DNA of 17,681 nucleotides from an uncultured Oscillospiraceae bacterium (GTDB lineage: Bacteria; Bacillota; Clostridia; Oscillospirales; Oscillospiraceae): NCBI GenBank assembly GCA_900763675.1, contig CAAFLE010000061.1:1-17681 (forward strand), in the 5' to 3' direction. A program made the position numbers and the translations under genes. Position 1 is the stretch's first letter. Every line of letters starts with the position of its first letter. Below are positions 7,308-14,423 of the stretch, piece after piece. The notes beneath the pieces are model-generated. The model saw nothing but the letters and a program-made list of their open reading frames with translations. It searched no databases and had not been told where the DNA came from.

Positions 7308-8315
7308 ATGGATTATCGCAGCGAAGCGCCCCCGATTCTGCGGGACTATTTAACATACCATGAAACGATCAAGGGTCACTCCCGCGCTACGGTCGATGAG
7401 TATTTTCTCGATCTGCGCAACTTTTTCCGCTTTCTGAAGATCGAACGCGGATTGGTCCCCCGCACGGCGGAGCTTTCCGAAATTTCAATTCAGGACGTGG
7501 ATCTGGATTTTGTCTCCCGCGTAACGCTTGCGGAGGTTTACGATTACCTGGCGTTTCTCTCCCGCGACAAAGCCAAATTTACTCGCGCCCGCAGCGAGGA
7601 ATTTGGTTTGAACGCCGCGTCCCGCGCCCGAAAGGTTTCCAGCATTCGGGGGTTTTATAAATATCTTACGACGAAAGCCAAGCTGCTCGACGAAAACCCC
7701 GTGCAGGACCTTGACTCCCCGCGCTCGAAACGCGCTCTCCCCCGCTATCTGACACTGGAGGAAAGCGAGTGCTTACTAAACAGCGTGGACGGAATGCATA
7801 AGGAGCGCGATTTCTGCATTCTCACGATATTCCTCAACTGTGGACTTCGTATTTCGGAGATCGCCGGAATGAACCTTTCGGACATCCGAAGCGATCATAT
7901 CCGCGTTCTCGGCAAGGGAAACAAGGAACGCATCGTCTATCTGAACGACGCCACTGCGCAGGCGATCAACGATTATCTCCTTGTACGGCGGGATATTGCT
8001 GCGATTGACCGGAACGCGCTGTTTCTCTCCAGCCGCCGCACGCGCATTACCCGTGAGGCGCTGCACGCTATGGTGAAAAAATCCCTGCTCCGCGCTGGGC
8101 TGGACAGCGAAAAGTATTCCGCGCATAAGCTGCGCCACACGGCGGCGACGCTTATGCTCTCCAACGGCGTGGATGTCCGCACGCTGCAGGAGCTTCTGGG
8201 ACACGAGAATCTGAACACGACGCAGATCTATACACACGTGGACAATTCCGAGCTTCGCATTGCCGCGCAGGCAAATCCGCTCGGCAAGTTTACCCCGGAT
8301 AAAAACGAGAAATAA
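7308..8315 (+). CDS. Tyrosine recombinase, XerC/XerD-like
   Basis: A 335-residue site-specific recombinase of the tyrosine family. An N-terminal SAM-like core-binding domain (about 10-125) is followed by the catalytic domain (about 145-320). All active-site residues are visible: R181 in CGLRISE, K203 in LGKGNKER, H273 and R276 in HKLRH, H299 in LLGHENL and the nucleophile Y308 in TQIYTHV. Size and motifs are those of host Xer recombinases, which resolve chromosome dimers at dif. No attachment-like repeats or phage genes flank it, so a housekeeping role is more likely than an integrase role. The translation start ATG 7308 has a GAGG at 7297-7300. The next gene begins 25 nt after its stop, so it may lead an operon with the acyltransferase genes. 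Confidence 0.92.
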   Translation: MDYRSEAPPILRDYLTYHETIKGHSRATVDEYFLDLRNFFRFLKIERGLVPRTAELSEISIQDVDLDFVSRVTLAEVYDYLAFLSRDKAKFTRARSEEFGLNAASRARKVSSIRGFYKYLTTKAKLLDENPVQDLDSPRSKRALPRYLTLEESECLLNSVDGMHKERDFCILTIFLNCGLRISEIAGMNLSDIRSDHIRVLGKGNKERIVYLNDATAQAINDYLLVRRDIAAIDRNALFLSSRRTRITREALHAMVKKSLLRAGLDSEKYSAHKLRHTAATLMLSNGVDVRTLQELLGHENLNTTQIYTHVDNSELRIAAQANPLGKFTPDKNEK

Positions 8316-8340
8316 ACGCCCTACGGAGAGTTAAAAATCT

Positions 8341-9729
8341 ATGGTCTTTTCGAGCATTCTTTTCCTGTTTGTCTATCTTCCGGTCGTATTAGCGGTATAT
8401 TGTATTGTTCCGGCGCGGTATCGGAACGTTTGGCTCTTCGCCGTAAATCTCGTCTTCTATGGCTGGGGCGAGCCGGTGTATATTCTGCTGATGCTCTTTT
8501 CCATTGCGCTCAACTATGCCGCCGGGCTGTGGATTGCCAAATACCGTATTGCCGATGATAAAAAGGCGCGTGCCGTATTGACGGTGAACACCGTTTTGAA
8601 TCTGGCGCTTCTCGTGTTTTTCAAGTATTTCGATCTGATCGCCGAAACGCTCAGCCATATTCCCGGCGTGCAGATCGCGCCGCTTGGCCTCACGCTGCCC
8701 ATCGGCATTTCCTTCTACACGTTCCAGACGATGTCCTATCCCATCGACGTTTACCGCGGCGATACCGAGGAGCAGAAAAACTTCATCCGGTTCGGCACGT
8801 TTGTCGCCCTTTTCCCGCAGCTGATCGCCGGACCCATTGTCCGGTATAAGGACGTTGCCTCTCAGCTCGGCGCACGGCGGCTCAGCTCCGAGCAATTTTC
8901 CTCCGGCGTACAACGCTTCACGATCGGGCTGGGGAAAAAGGTTCTGATTGCCAACAACATCGGCGCTCTCTGGGATGTGTATGCCGCGGCGCCGCAGCTC
9001 AGCTTTGCCGGGGCGTGGCTCGGCGCGATCGCGTTTTCCTTACAGCTCTATTTTGATTTCTCCGGCTATTCCGATATGGCGATCGGTTTGGGGCGGATGC
9101 TCGGCTTTGAGTTTCTGGAAAATTTCAATTATCCGTACATATCCAAAAGCGTCACGGAGTTCTGGCGGCGCTGGCATATGTCGCTCGGCACATGGTTCCG
9201 CGATTATCTCTATATCCCTCTCGGCGGGAACCGCCGCGGTCTGCCCCGGCAGATATTCAATATTCTTGTTGTCTGGGCGCTGACCGGTCTGTGGCACGGC
9301 GCAAACTGGACGTTTCTCCTCTGGGGACTGTATTACGCCGTATTTCTGATTCTGGAAAAGGTATTCCTGCTGAAAAAGCTGGAAAAGGTCCCCGTTCTTG
9401 CGCACATTTATGCGCTGCTCGTCGCCGTCGTCGGGTGGATGCTTTTCCAGCTCAACACCGTCGGTGAGGTCACCCGCTACTGGGGCGCAATGTTCGGCGC
9501 GAGCGGTGTGACAGCGCTGACGCAGGACGCCTTTTACGCGAAAAGCTACGCCGTGATCCTCATCGTTGCCGCTTTCGCGGCAACACCGCTGCCGAAAACG
9601 CTTTTCGAGCGCATTCCGCAGAGAGTCCGCAGTGTGCTGACGCCGGCGCTGGCCGCGCTGTGTCTTGTGGTCTCTACGGCGTATCTTGTCGATGCAACGT
9701 ATAATCCGTTCCTGTACTTCCGATTCTGA
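8341..9729 (+). CDS. MBOAT-family O-acyltransferase (AlgI-like)
   Basis: A 462-residue multi-pass membrane protein of the membrane-bound O-acyltransferase family, similar to AlgI/PatA/DltB. These proteins move acyl (usually acetyl) groups across the membrane for attachment to cell-surface polymers. Ten or so hydrophobic segments are visible. The family core is clear: FQTMSYPIDVYRG (128-140), LFPQLIAGPIVRY (157-169), QLYFDFSGYSDMA (235-247), FWRRWHMSLGTWFRDYLYIP (274-293) with H279, and the catalytic-site histidine H319 in LTGLWHGANW. A CGGAGAG ribosome binding site (8324-8330) precedes ATG 8341. The next gene, 18 nt downstream, encodes a DHHW protein, the usual periplasmic or extracellular partner, so the pair probably acylates a surface polysaccharide. 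The actual polymer is unknown. Confidence 0.93.
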   Translation: MVFSSILFLFVYLPVVLAVYCIVPARYRNVWLFAVNLVFYGWGEPVYILLMLFSIALNYAAGLWIAKYRIADDKKARAVLTVNTVLNLALLVFFKYFDLIAETLSHIPGVQIAPLGLTLPIGISFYTFQTMSYPIDVYRGDTEEQKNFIRFGTFVALFPQLIAGPIVRYKDVASQLGARRLSSEQFSSGVQRFTIGLGKKVLIANNIGALWDVYAAAPQLSFAGAWLGAIAFSLQLYFDFSGYSDMAIGLGRMLGFEFLENFNYPYISKSVTEFWRRWHMSLGTWFRDYLYIPLGGNRRGLPRQIFNILVVWALTGLWHGANWTFLLWGLYYAVFLILEKVFLLKKLEKVPVLAHIYALLVAVVGWMLFQLNTVGEVTRYWGAMFGASGVTALTQDAFYAKSYAVILIVAAFAATPLPKTLFERIPQRVRSVLTPALAALCLVVSTAYLVDATYNPFLYFRF

Positions 9730-9747
9730 CGGAAGGAGGCTGTTATT

Positions 9748-10863
9748 ATGTCCAAAACCACCAATCGAATCATAACCGCTTTCTTTTCGGTATTTATCGG
9801 CGGCTTCTTCCTGCTGAATCTCTTTTTGCCGGATAAGGTTTTTTCCGAGAAGGAAAACCGGAGTCTGCAAACGCTTCCCTCGTTCAGTCTCTCTTCCCTG
9901 TTCTCCGGAGAATATGCCACGCGCTTTGAATCGTATTGCAGCGACCAGTTTACCGGACGGGACGGCTGGATAGAAATGAAGGCGTTCTCGGAGCTGGCGC
10001 AGGGCAAGGAGCAGAATAACGGCGTCTTTCTCTGCGATGGCGAGCGCTTGATCGAACCCTACACTGCTCCGGATGACGCACATCTCCGCAGCGCCGTGCA
10101 GGCAGCGGACTCGCTTTCCGAGACCGGCGTGCCGGTATCGCTCGCATTGATCCCGACGGCGGCAGAGCTTTATGCCGACCTCCTCCCGGAGGGCGCACCG
10201 AATGACAGCCAGAGCGCCGTGATCAACGCGGCGTATGCGCAGACCACGCTGCAAACCGTCGATCTTCTCTCCGCGCTCTCGGCGCATACCGATGAGTATA
10301 TCTTCTACAGCACTGACCATCACTGGACGTCTCTCGGCGCATACTACGCCGCCAATGCGCTCCGCTCGGTGTGGGGGCTGCCGGAAATTGAACACGACGA
10401 GCTTACGCCGGAAACCGTGTCCGACAGCTTTCTTGGGACGCTCTATTCCTCCTCCGGTTTTTTCTGGGTTCTTCCGGATGAAATGGAAACACTGGTCGCT
10501 GCGCCGGAGGGATCGTTTGTTACCCGGTACGAGACCAACGGCACGGAACAGACGTTGCCGCTGTACAATTACGACCGGCTCTCCGTTAAGGACAAATACA
10601 CGTTCTTCCTCGGCGGAAACATCCCCCGCGCTGTGGTCGATACCGGAACGGAGGACGCCTCTTCCCTGCTCATTCTTCGCGATTCCTATGCCGATTCGCT
10701 TGTGCCGTTCCTGACCGATGCTTTTTCGGAAATCCATCTGCTCGACCTCCGGTACTATACCGGCTCGGTCAAAGAATATATTGCCGAACAGAACATCGAC
10801 CGGGTGCTTGTGCTGTACAGCCCGGAAAACTTCTGTACCGATTCGAGCGTGAGAATTTATTAA
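9748..10863 (+). CDS. DHHW-family protein, partner of the MBOAT acyltransferase
   Basis: A 371-residue protein with an N-terminal membrane anchor (about 8-27) and an extracellular SGNH-hydrolase-like domain related to AlgJ/AlgX. The signature that names the family, DHHW, is at 190-193 within YSTDHHWTSLGAYYAA. The nucleophile block is RDSYADS (311-317, serine 313), which together with D190/H192 would form the acyl-transfer triad. Such proteins receive the acyl group from the MBOAT protein and place it on the glycan. It starts at ATG 9748 after GGAAGGAGG (9731-9739). The stop codon falls in a 13-bp direct repeat, followed by the interrupted terminator. The role is inferred from family and gene pairing. 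Confidence 0.9.
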   Translation: MSKTTNRIITAFFSVFIGGFFLLNLFLPDKVFSEKENRSLQTLPSFSLSSLFSGEYATRFESYCSDQFTGRDGWIEMKAFSELAQGKEQNNGVFLCDGERLIEPYTAPDDAHLRSAVQAADSLSETGVPVSLALIPTAAELYADLLPEGAPNDSQSAVINAAYAQTTLQTVDLLSALSAHTDEYIFYSTDHHWTSLGAYYAANALRSVWGLPEIEHDELTPETVSDSFLGTLYSSSGFFWVLPDEMETLVAAPEGSFVTRYETNGTEQTLPLYNYDRLSVKDKYTFFLGGNIPRAVVDTGTEDASSLLILRDSYADSLVPFLTDAFSEIHLLDLRYYTGSVKEYIAEQNIDRVLVLYSPENFCTDSSVRIY

Positions 10864-10884
10864 ATTTGCAGTTATTAAATTTGC
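10857..10884 (+). repeat. 13-bp direct repeat at the DHHW stop codon
   Basis: TTATTAAATTTGC occurs twice, at 10857-10869 and 10872-10884, with two bases between. The first copy contains the TAA stop. It is a short AT-rich tandem duplication beside the insertion-bearing terminator, with no evident function. Confidence 0.7.
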
Positions 10885-11138
10885 GGATAGAAAAGCCCCG
10901 GGTTGGAGAACTGAAGTGACCAAAAAAAGTTAGACAATATTTTGAAGTAAAAATTGTTCAAGCAGCCGAAAGGGCTTGCTGTCTGTGAATTGCAGGCGGC
11001 AAGCCCTTTAGCTTTGCCTTGCAAGTTTTTTAGGTAATCGTTCTCCGCACGCAGTCGCTGCACTTCGGTCAGCAGATCTTCTTTCACCTCTTTTGGCAGC
11101 TTCTTTGACCGACCGGTGCTGCTGTGACCTCTTGGCAT
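10875..11138 (-). pseudogene. IS3-family transposase OrfA fragment
   Basis: The - strand frame from ATG 11138 encodes a basic segment (MPRGHSSTGRSKKLPKEV) followed by an amphipathic stretch, EVQRLRAENDYLKNLQ. The latter is the leucine-zipper-like region near the C-terminus of IS3-family OrfA proteins. The helix-turn-helix domain that should precede it and the whole DDE catalytic OrfB are missing. After residue about 41 the frame continues with unrelated sequence and runs out of the element to a stop at 10875. The fragment therefore retains neither DNA binding nor catalysis. Recognition of the family rests on the RLRAENDYLK pattern and the element's ends. Confidence 0.7.
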
Positions 11139-11199
11139 AGCAAAACACCCCACTTGTTAGATAGTATATCATACTGTCTAACAAATGGGGTGCTGTTCA
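10912..11199 (-). mobile_element. IS3-like insertion sequence remnant (288 bp)
   Basis: The ends are TGAA at 10912 and TTCA at 11199, fitting the TG...CA ends of IS3-family elements. Read inward, both ends carry GTTAGACA at the same offset (bases 18-25), then TAT, so they are imperfect terminal inverted repeats. The flanks carry AAC on each side (10909-10911 and 11200-11202), consistent with a 3-bp target duplication. Inside is only a fragment of an OrfA-type transposase, so the copy is deleted internally and cannot move by itself, though its ends could still be recognised in trans. Size resembles a MITE-like derivative. Confidence 0.75.
11146..11192 (-). repeat. 22-bp hairpin near the IS right end
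   Basis: Two 22-nt arms (11146-11167 and 11171-11192) are complementary except for two positions, around a 3-nt loop. It lies between the IS right tip and the ATG of the transposase fragment, reading on the - strand. Such a structure could block transcription or translation entering from outside, as hairpins near IS ends do in other elements, or help end recognition. Confidence 0.75.
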
Positions 11200-11227
11200 A
11201 ACTCCAACCCGGGGCTTTTATCCGTAT

Positions 11228-13141
11228 TTACTTATTCTGTTCGGTCCAGACACGCGAGGAGAAAAGAATCCCAGCGATACCGGCAACGGCATCGACCATT
11301 GCCGCAAACCAGAGCTGATAGGTCACACCGAGCAGCGCGAGAACCAGCAGAATCGCCTTGACGATCAATATCGCAAGCATCAGCTGCCGGACGGAGGTGC
11401 GCGTCGCCTTGGCGGCTTCGATAGCGCCGGCAATCGGCGCGGCGGTTTTATCCATGATGACGGCGTTTCCGGTCTGCATGGACGTCTCGGAAGCAAGTCC
11501 GTTGACGCACACGCCGATGTCCGCGGCGCTGAAGCAGGCGGTATCCCCGCTTCCCTCGCCCATATACAAAACGCTGTTGACCGGATAGCGTTCCTTGATC
11601 TCCTGGATCTTTTCGAGCCGGTCCATCGGCATACACTGGGCGTAATATTCGCGCACACCGGCGGAAACGGCGGCGGTGCGGGTCTTTTCCGGCGAATCGG
11701 CGGAGAGCATGATGCACTCGCACCCCGCGCCGGACACGGCGCTGAACGCGCTTCTGGCATCGTCGCGGATGGTGTCGGAAAGGTAAATGCACCCGGCGTA
11801 CTGATCGTTGACCGCCATATATACCGTAACGCTGTCGCCGACCGGATCGGTAACGGTAATACCGCTTCGTTCCATATATTCGGCGCTGCCCATACGGATG
11901 TCGATCCCGTCGATGACCGCGGTGAGACCGTCGGGTTCCTCGGTAAACTCCTGCACAAGCGTTGCGTCGATCGCCTGTCCGTATGCCTTGGTAATGGAGG
12001 CGGCAACAGCGGTGGACGAACCGGATTCGGCGTGCGCGGCGACCTTGAGCAGGACTGCCGGGTCGAGCCGTTCAGATTTCACGGAAGCAACGCGGTAAAA
12101 TCCGGTGGAGAGCATTTCGTCCTTGTCGAACACCACGGCTCCGGCACGGGACAGACCGTCCAGCACAAAGGCGTCCTTTACGACGACGCCGTTCTGGAGT
12201 GAGCGGAAAAGACCGGCGAGATACATAAACGGCAGCGGCGCAAGGAATGCCGTCGGGCAGGAGATGATGAGCAATACAAGCGCCCGGTGGATGGCTTCCT
12301 CCGTCGGCGCGGTGGAGAAGATGAGCAGAAGCAGCGCGATCAGCACGCTTACGCCGAGAGCGAACGGCGCGTATACCCGGGCATAGCGCTCCACGGAATC
12401 GGTCTCCGGACCGTATACGGCGTCCGGATCGGACACCGTCTCAATCGCGTGCGCGAACACGGAGTCCGCGGCGGCGCCGAGCGCCGTGCAGCGGACCGTT
12501 CCGCTGACGTTCACCGCACCCGCGGGAATCTTCTGTCCGGCGGCGATTTCACGGCGGGCAGTATGACCGAACACCGGCGCGAGATCAATGGAAGCCGAAC
12601 CCTCCAGAACTTCGAGATCGGTGGGCGCACGCTGTCCGCGTTCGAGAAGAAGAATGTCGCCCAGCTGCACTTCTTCGGGCGCGATGGACGTGCGTTCCTC
12701 GCCGCGCAGGACGGTCACGCTCGGCACATAGGGATCAACACGGTCGCGGAAGCTGGACTTCGTGAGCGCCGAGGCATACGACCGGACGATAAAGCCCGCC
12801 TGATAGATGAGCATCACGGCGGCGGCTTCGTATCCTTCGTTGATCGTGAATGCCAGAATTGCTACGATCGAAATGAGAAGCTCCTCGCCGAGGCAGCGCT
12901 CCTTTACGAGCCGGATACAGGCTTGATACAGCACGTCGAAGCCGCTGATGAGAACGCTCAGCAGAATAAACACGAGCGACACGCCGTCGCCGAGCTGCAG
13001 AAAGAGACCGAGACAGAGCAGAACGGCGGCAACGGCAAGCCGGATGAAAAGAAGCACATCCACGCCGTACCATGTCGTTCCGCCGAGAGCGGCAAAAGCG
13101 CTTCCTCCCTCACCGTTTTTCTTTTTAAAAATCTCTTTCAT
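11228..13141 (-). CDS. P1B-like P-type ATPase with degenerate catalytic motifs
   Basis: A 637-residue membrane protein with the full layout of a heavy-metal P-type ATPase but no N-terminal metal-binding domain. It has four membrane segments (about 29-120), an actuator domain (about 140-250), two segments (257-312), the P and N domains (about 320-580), and a final pair (586-628). The key motifs are altered. The phosphorylation loop DKTGT reads DKDEM (339-343), keeping the aspartate. The actuator TGES is FGHT (191-194). The transmembrane CPC is CPT (295-297). The N-domain HP is replaced by ST near 376. TGD reads SAD (480-482), and GDGxNDxP reads GEGSGDTA (528-535). The frame is intact, so it is not simply decaying. 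Normal ATP-driven transport seems unlikely; a sensor or regulatory role is speculative. A clear promoter precedes it and it is transcribed alone. Confidence 0.85.
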   Translation of the reverse strand: MKEIFKKKNGEGGSAFAALGGTTWYGVDVLLFIRLAVAAVLLCLGLFLQLGDGVSLVFILLSVLISGFDVLYQACIRLVKERCLGEELLISIVAILAFTINEGYEAAAVMLIYQAGFIVRSYASALTKSSFRDRVDPYVPSVTVLRGEERTSIAPEEVQLGDILLLERGQRAPTDLEVLEGSASIDLAPVFGHTARREIAAGQKIPAGAVNVSGTVRCTALGAAADSVFAHAIETVSDPDAVYGPETDSVERYARVYAPFALGVSVLIALLLLIFSTAPTEEAIHRALVLLIISCPTAFLAPLPFMYLAGLFRSLQNGVVVKDAFVLDGLSRAGAVVFDKDEMLSTGFYRVASVKSERLDPAVLLKVAAHAESGSSTAVAASITKAYGQAIDATLVQEFTEEPDGLTAVIDGIDIRMGSAEYMERSGITVTDPVGDSVTVYMAVNDQYAGCIYLSDTIRDDARSAFSAVSGAGCECIMLSADSPEKTRTAAVSAGVREYYAQCMPMDRLEKIQEIKERYPVNSVLYMGEGSGDTACFSAADIGVCVNGLASETSMQTGNAVIMDKTAAPIAGAIEAAKATRTSVRQLMLAILIVKAILLVLALLGVTYQLWFAAMVDAVAGIAGILFSSRVWTEQNK

Positions 13142-13187
13142 ATCGTTAACCCCATTCTATGGTTCCATTATAACTGCTTTACATAAT

Positions 13188-13215
13188 ATTATATCATTTG
13201 CCTGCTAAAAATCAA
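13188..13215 (-). promoter_or_regulatory. Sigma-A type promoter of the P-type ATPase-like gene
   Basis: On the - strand TTGATT (13210-13215) is 16 bp from a perfect TATAAT (13188-13193). Start would be near 13181, giving a leader of about 40 nt with a weak TGGGG ahead of ATG 13141. A second TATAAT-like box closer to the gene lacks a -35. Confidence 0.7.
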
Positions 13216-13245
13216 CCGCGTTTTTATGTTTTTCAAAAAAACAGT

Positions 13246-13272
13246 CACGGCATTTTATGTCGGCATATCATG
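13246..13272 (+). promoter_or_regulatory. Possible late-sporulation promoter of the cotJ operon
   Basis: CAC (13246-13248), 15 bp, then CATATCATG (13264-13272), which resembles the sigma-K pattern AC / CATANNNTA with one mismatch in the -10. The Bacillus cotJ operon is driven by sigma-E, and I see no matching sigma-E -35 here. A small 6-bp hairpin (13277-13291) follows in the leader. Confidence 0.3.
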
Positions 13273-13316
13273 GCGTGAGAGTAAGACTCTCTATCCTGTG
13301 ATCTGGAGGAATCGTT

Positions 13317-13769
13317 TTGAATAACAAGGAATCCGCAGCGGAAGTCTGCGGATATAAATGCGGCGCTCTGCCGCCCTGCGCACCGCTGGCGGTCAGTTTT
13401 GTCCCGGCGCAGGAAAATGCGCAGTCGCACTATGAGCCGGATAAGGCGTTGGCACGCGGCACGCTCTTTCCAGGGCTCGACCTGCCGCTTGGAAATATGG
13501 TCAATGAGTCCGCGCCCAATGTGCCGCTTGCCGAGCTGATGGCGATCGACTTTGCCGCGCATGATCTTTCGCTGTATCTCGATACCCATGCCGACGATGC
13601 GGAAGCATTTGCTGTGTATCAGGATTTTCTAAAGCTCGCCGAGGAGGGCGCGAGGCGCTACGCCGAGCTGTATGGTCCGATCACAAAGCGCGATCTTATC
13701 AACGCAGAGATGTACACTTGGCTGAAAAGCCCATGGCCATGGGAATACTGCGGCGGCACGGAGGGTTGA
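13317..13769 (+). CDS. Fused spore coat protein CotJA-CotJB
   Basis: A 150-residue protein that joins two coat proteins normally made from separate genes. Residues about 20-58 match CotJA: the family pattern PLAVSFVPAQ, then YEPDKALARGTLFPGLDLPL. Residues about 70-143 match CotJB: ELMAIDFAAHDLSLYLDTH, then a helical middle and the ending PWPWEY. A short linker (59-69) joins them in one uninterrupted frame. In Bacillus the cotJABC operon encodes inner coat proteins deposited with CotJC during sporulation. The start is TTG 13317, 6 nt after GGAGGA (13305-13310). The gene ends 3 nt before cotJC, so the three functions stay in one operon. The fusion could in principle arise from an assembly error, but both halves are in frame and complete. 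Confidence 0.9.
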   Translation: MNNKESAAEVCGYKCGALPPCAPLAVSFVPAQENAQSHYEPDKALARGTLFPGLDLPLGNMVNESAPNVPLAELMAIDFAAHDLSLYLDTHADDAEAFAVYQDFLKLAEEGARRYAELYGPITKRDLINAEMYTWLKSPWPWEYCGGTEG

Positions 13770-13772
13770 GAA

Positions 13773-14372
13773 ATGTTTATTTATAAGAAAAATCTTCAGT
13801 ATCCGGTCAAGATTGCCAACCCGAACCCGGCGCTTGCCAAGGTTATCATTTCGCAGTACGGCGGACCCAACGGCGAGCTGGGCGCGTCGCTCCGGTATCT
13901 GAGTCAGCGCTTTGTCATGCCGGGCGACGAGATCAAGGGTATTCTGACCGACATCGGCACGGAAGAACTCGGGCATCTTGAAATGGTGGGCGCGATCGTC
14001 CACCAGCTGACGCGCAATCTGACGCCGGAGGAGATCAAGGCGCAGGGCTTCGACGCCTACTTTGTGGACCATACCGTCAGCGTATTCCCGCAGGCGGCGG
14101 CGGGCGTACCGTGGAATGCCATCAGTATCGGCGTCAGCGGCGACGTGATTGCCGATCTTACGGAAGACCTTGCCGCCGAGCAGAAGGCACGCGCTACCTA
14201 CGACAATATTCTCCGCCTGTCGGACGACCCGGATGTCAACAACGTCATCCGTTTTCTGCGCGAACGGGAGGTCGTACACTTCCAGCGGTTCGGCGAAGCG
14301 CTGGGGCTGGCGACGGAAAAGCTCAACCAGAACAACGTGTACTATATGAACCCGGCATTTCCGGGGCGGTAA
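13773..14372 (+). CDS. cotJC: Spore coat protein CotJC, manganese catalase family
   Basis: CotJC is a spore coat protein of the manganese (non-heme) catalase family. The 199 residues form the ferritin-like helix bundle, and all five expected metal ligands are present: E35 in PNGELGA, E65 and H68 in TEELGHLE, E136 in LAAEQKARATYD and H169 in REVVHFQRF. It may therefore break down hydrogen peroxide at the spore surface; in this family the activity is plausible but not always shown. ATG 13773 follows GGAGGG (13760-13765) that overlaps the end of the upstream coding region. It forms an operon with the fused CotJA-CotJB gene and is followed by a terminator. It shares the convergent junction with mutT. 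Confidence 0.96.
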   Translation: MFIYKKNLQYPVKIANPNPALAKVIISQYGGPNGELGASLRYLSQRFVMPGDEIKGILTDIGTEELGHLEMVGAIVHQLTRNLTPEEIKAQGFDAYFVDHTVSVFPQAAAGVPWNAISIGVSGDVIADLTEDLAAEQKARATYDNILRLSDDPDVNNVIRFLREREVVHFQRFGEALGLATEKLNQNNVYYMNPAFPGR

Positions 14373-14389
14373 CCGGAACGCAGGGCGCG

Positions 14390-14423
14390 GCGGCAGCGGA
14401 AGAGGATTCTCGCTGCCGCTTTT
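14390..14423 (+). terminator. Terminator of the cotJ operon
   Basis: A perfect 9-bp GC stem (14390-14398 with 14411-14419) with a 12-nt loop ends in TTTT (14420-14423), directly abutting the stop codon of the convergent mutT gene. There is no T tail on the opposite strand. Confidence 0.8.

Larger units (their letters stand above)
10884..11224. terminator. Bidirectional terminator hairpin split by an IS remnant
   Basis: An 18-bp perfect inverted repeat (10891-10908 with 11202-11219) begins with AAAA and ends with TTTT. It is extended by 5 more pairs (10884-10888 with 11220-11224) past a 2-nt bulge. Removing the sequence between the two AAC copies restores a long GC-rich stem with a tiny loop, U-tailed on both strands. 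This is the expected terminator for the convergent DHHW and P-type ATPase genes, whose stops lie 21 and 4 nt away. With 288 bp of insert in the loop it may still fold. Confidence 0.75.

Noticed and set aside
7308..8315. Recombinase as a phage or ICE integrase
   Set aside because: Motifs and size fit host Xer proteins, it lies among housekeeping genes, and no attachment repeats or phage genes flank it.
9040..10923. A 627-codon open frame on the - strand
   Set aside because: It lies opposite the MBOAT and DHHW genes, whose motifs are unambiguous. Its translation is rich in R, G, E and H with no recognisable domain, typical of antisense frames in GC-rich DNA.
12287..13186. A 299-codon + strand frame opposite the P-type ATPase
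   Set aside because: The ATPase frame has coherent membrane segments and domain order, while this one has no hydrophobic pattern or motif.
13277..13291. Small hairpin in the cotJ leader as a riboswitch
   Set aside because: Only 6 bp with a 3-nt loop and no larger conserved structure visible; likely chance.
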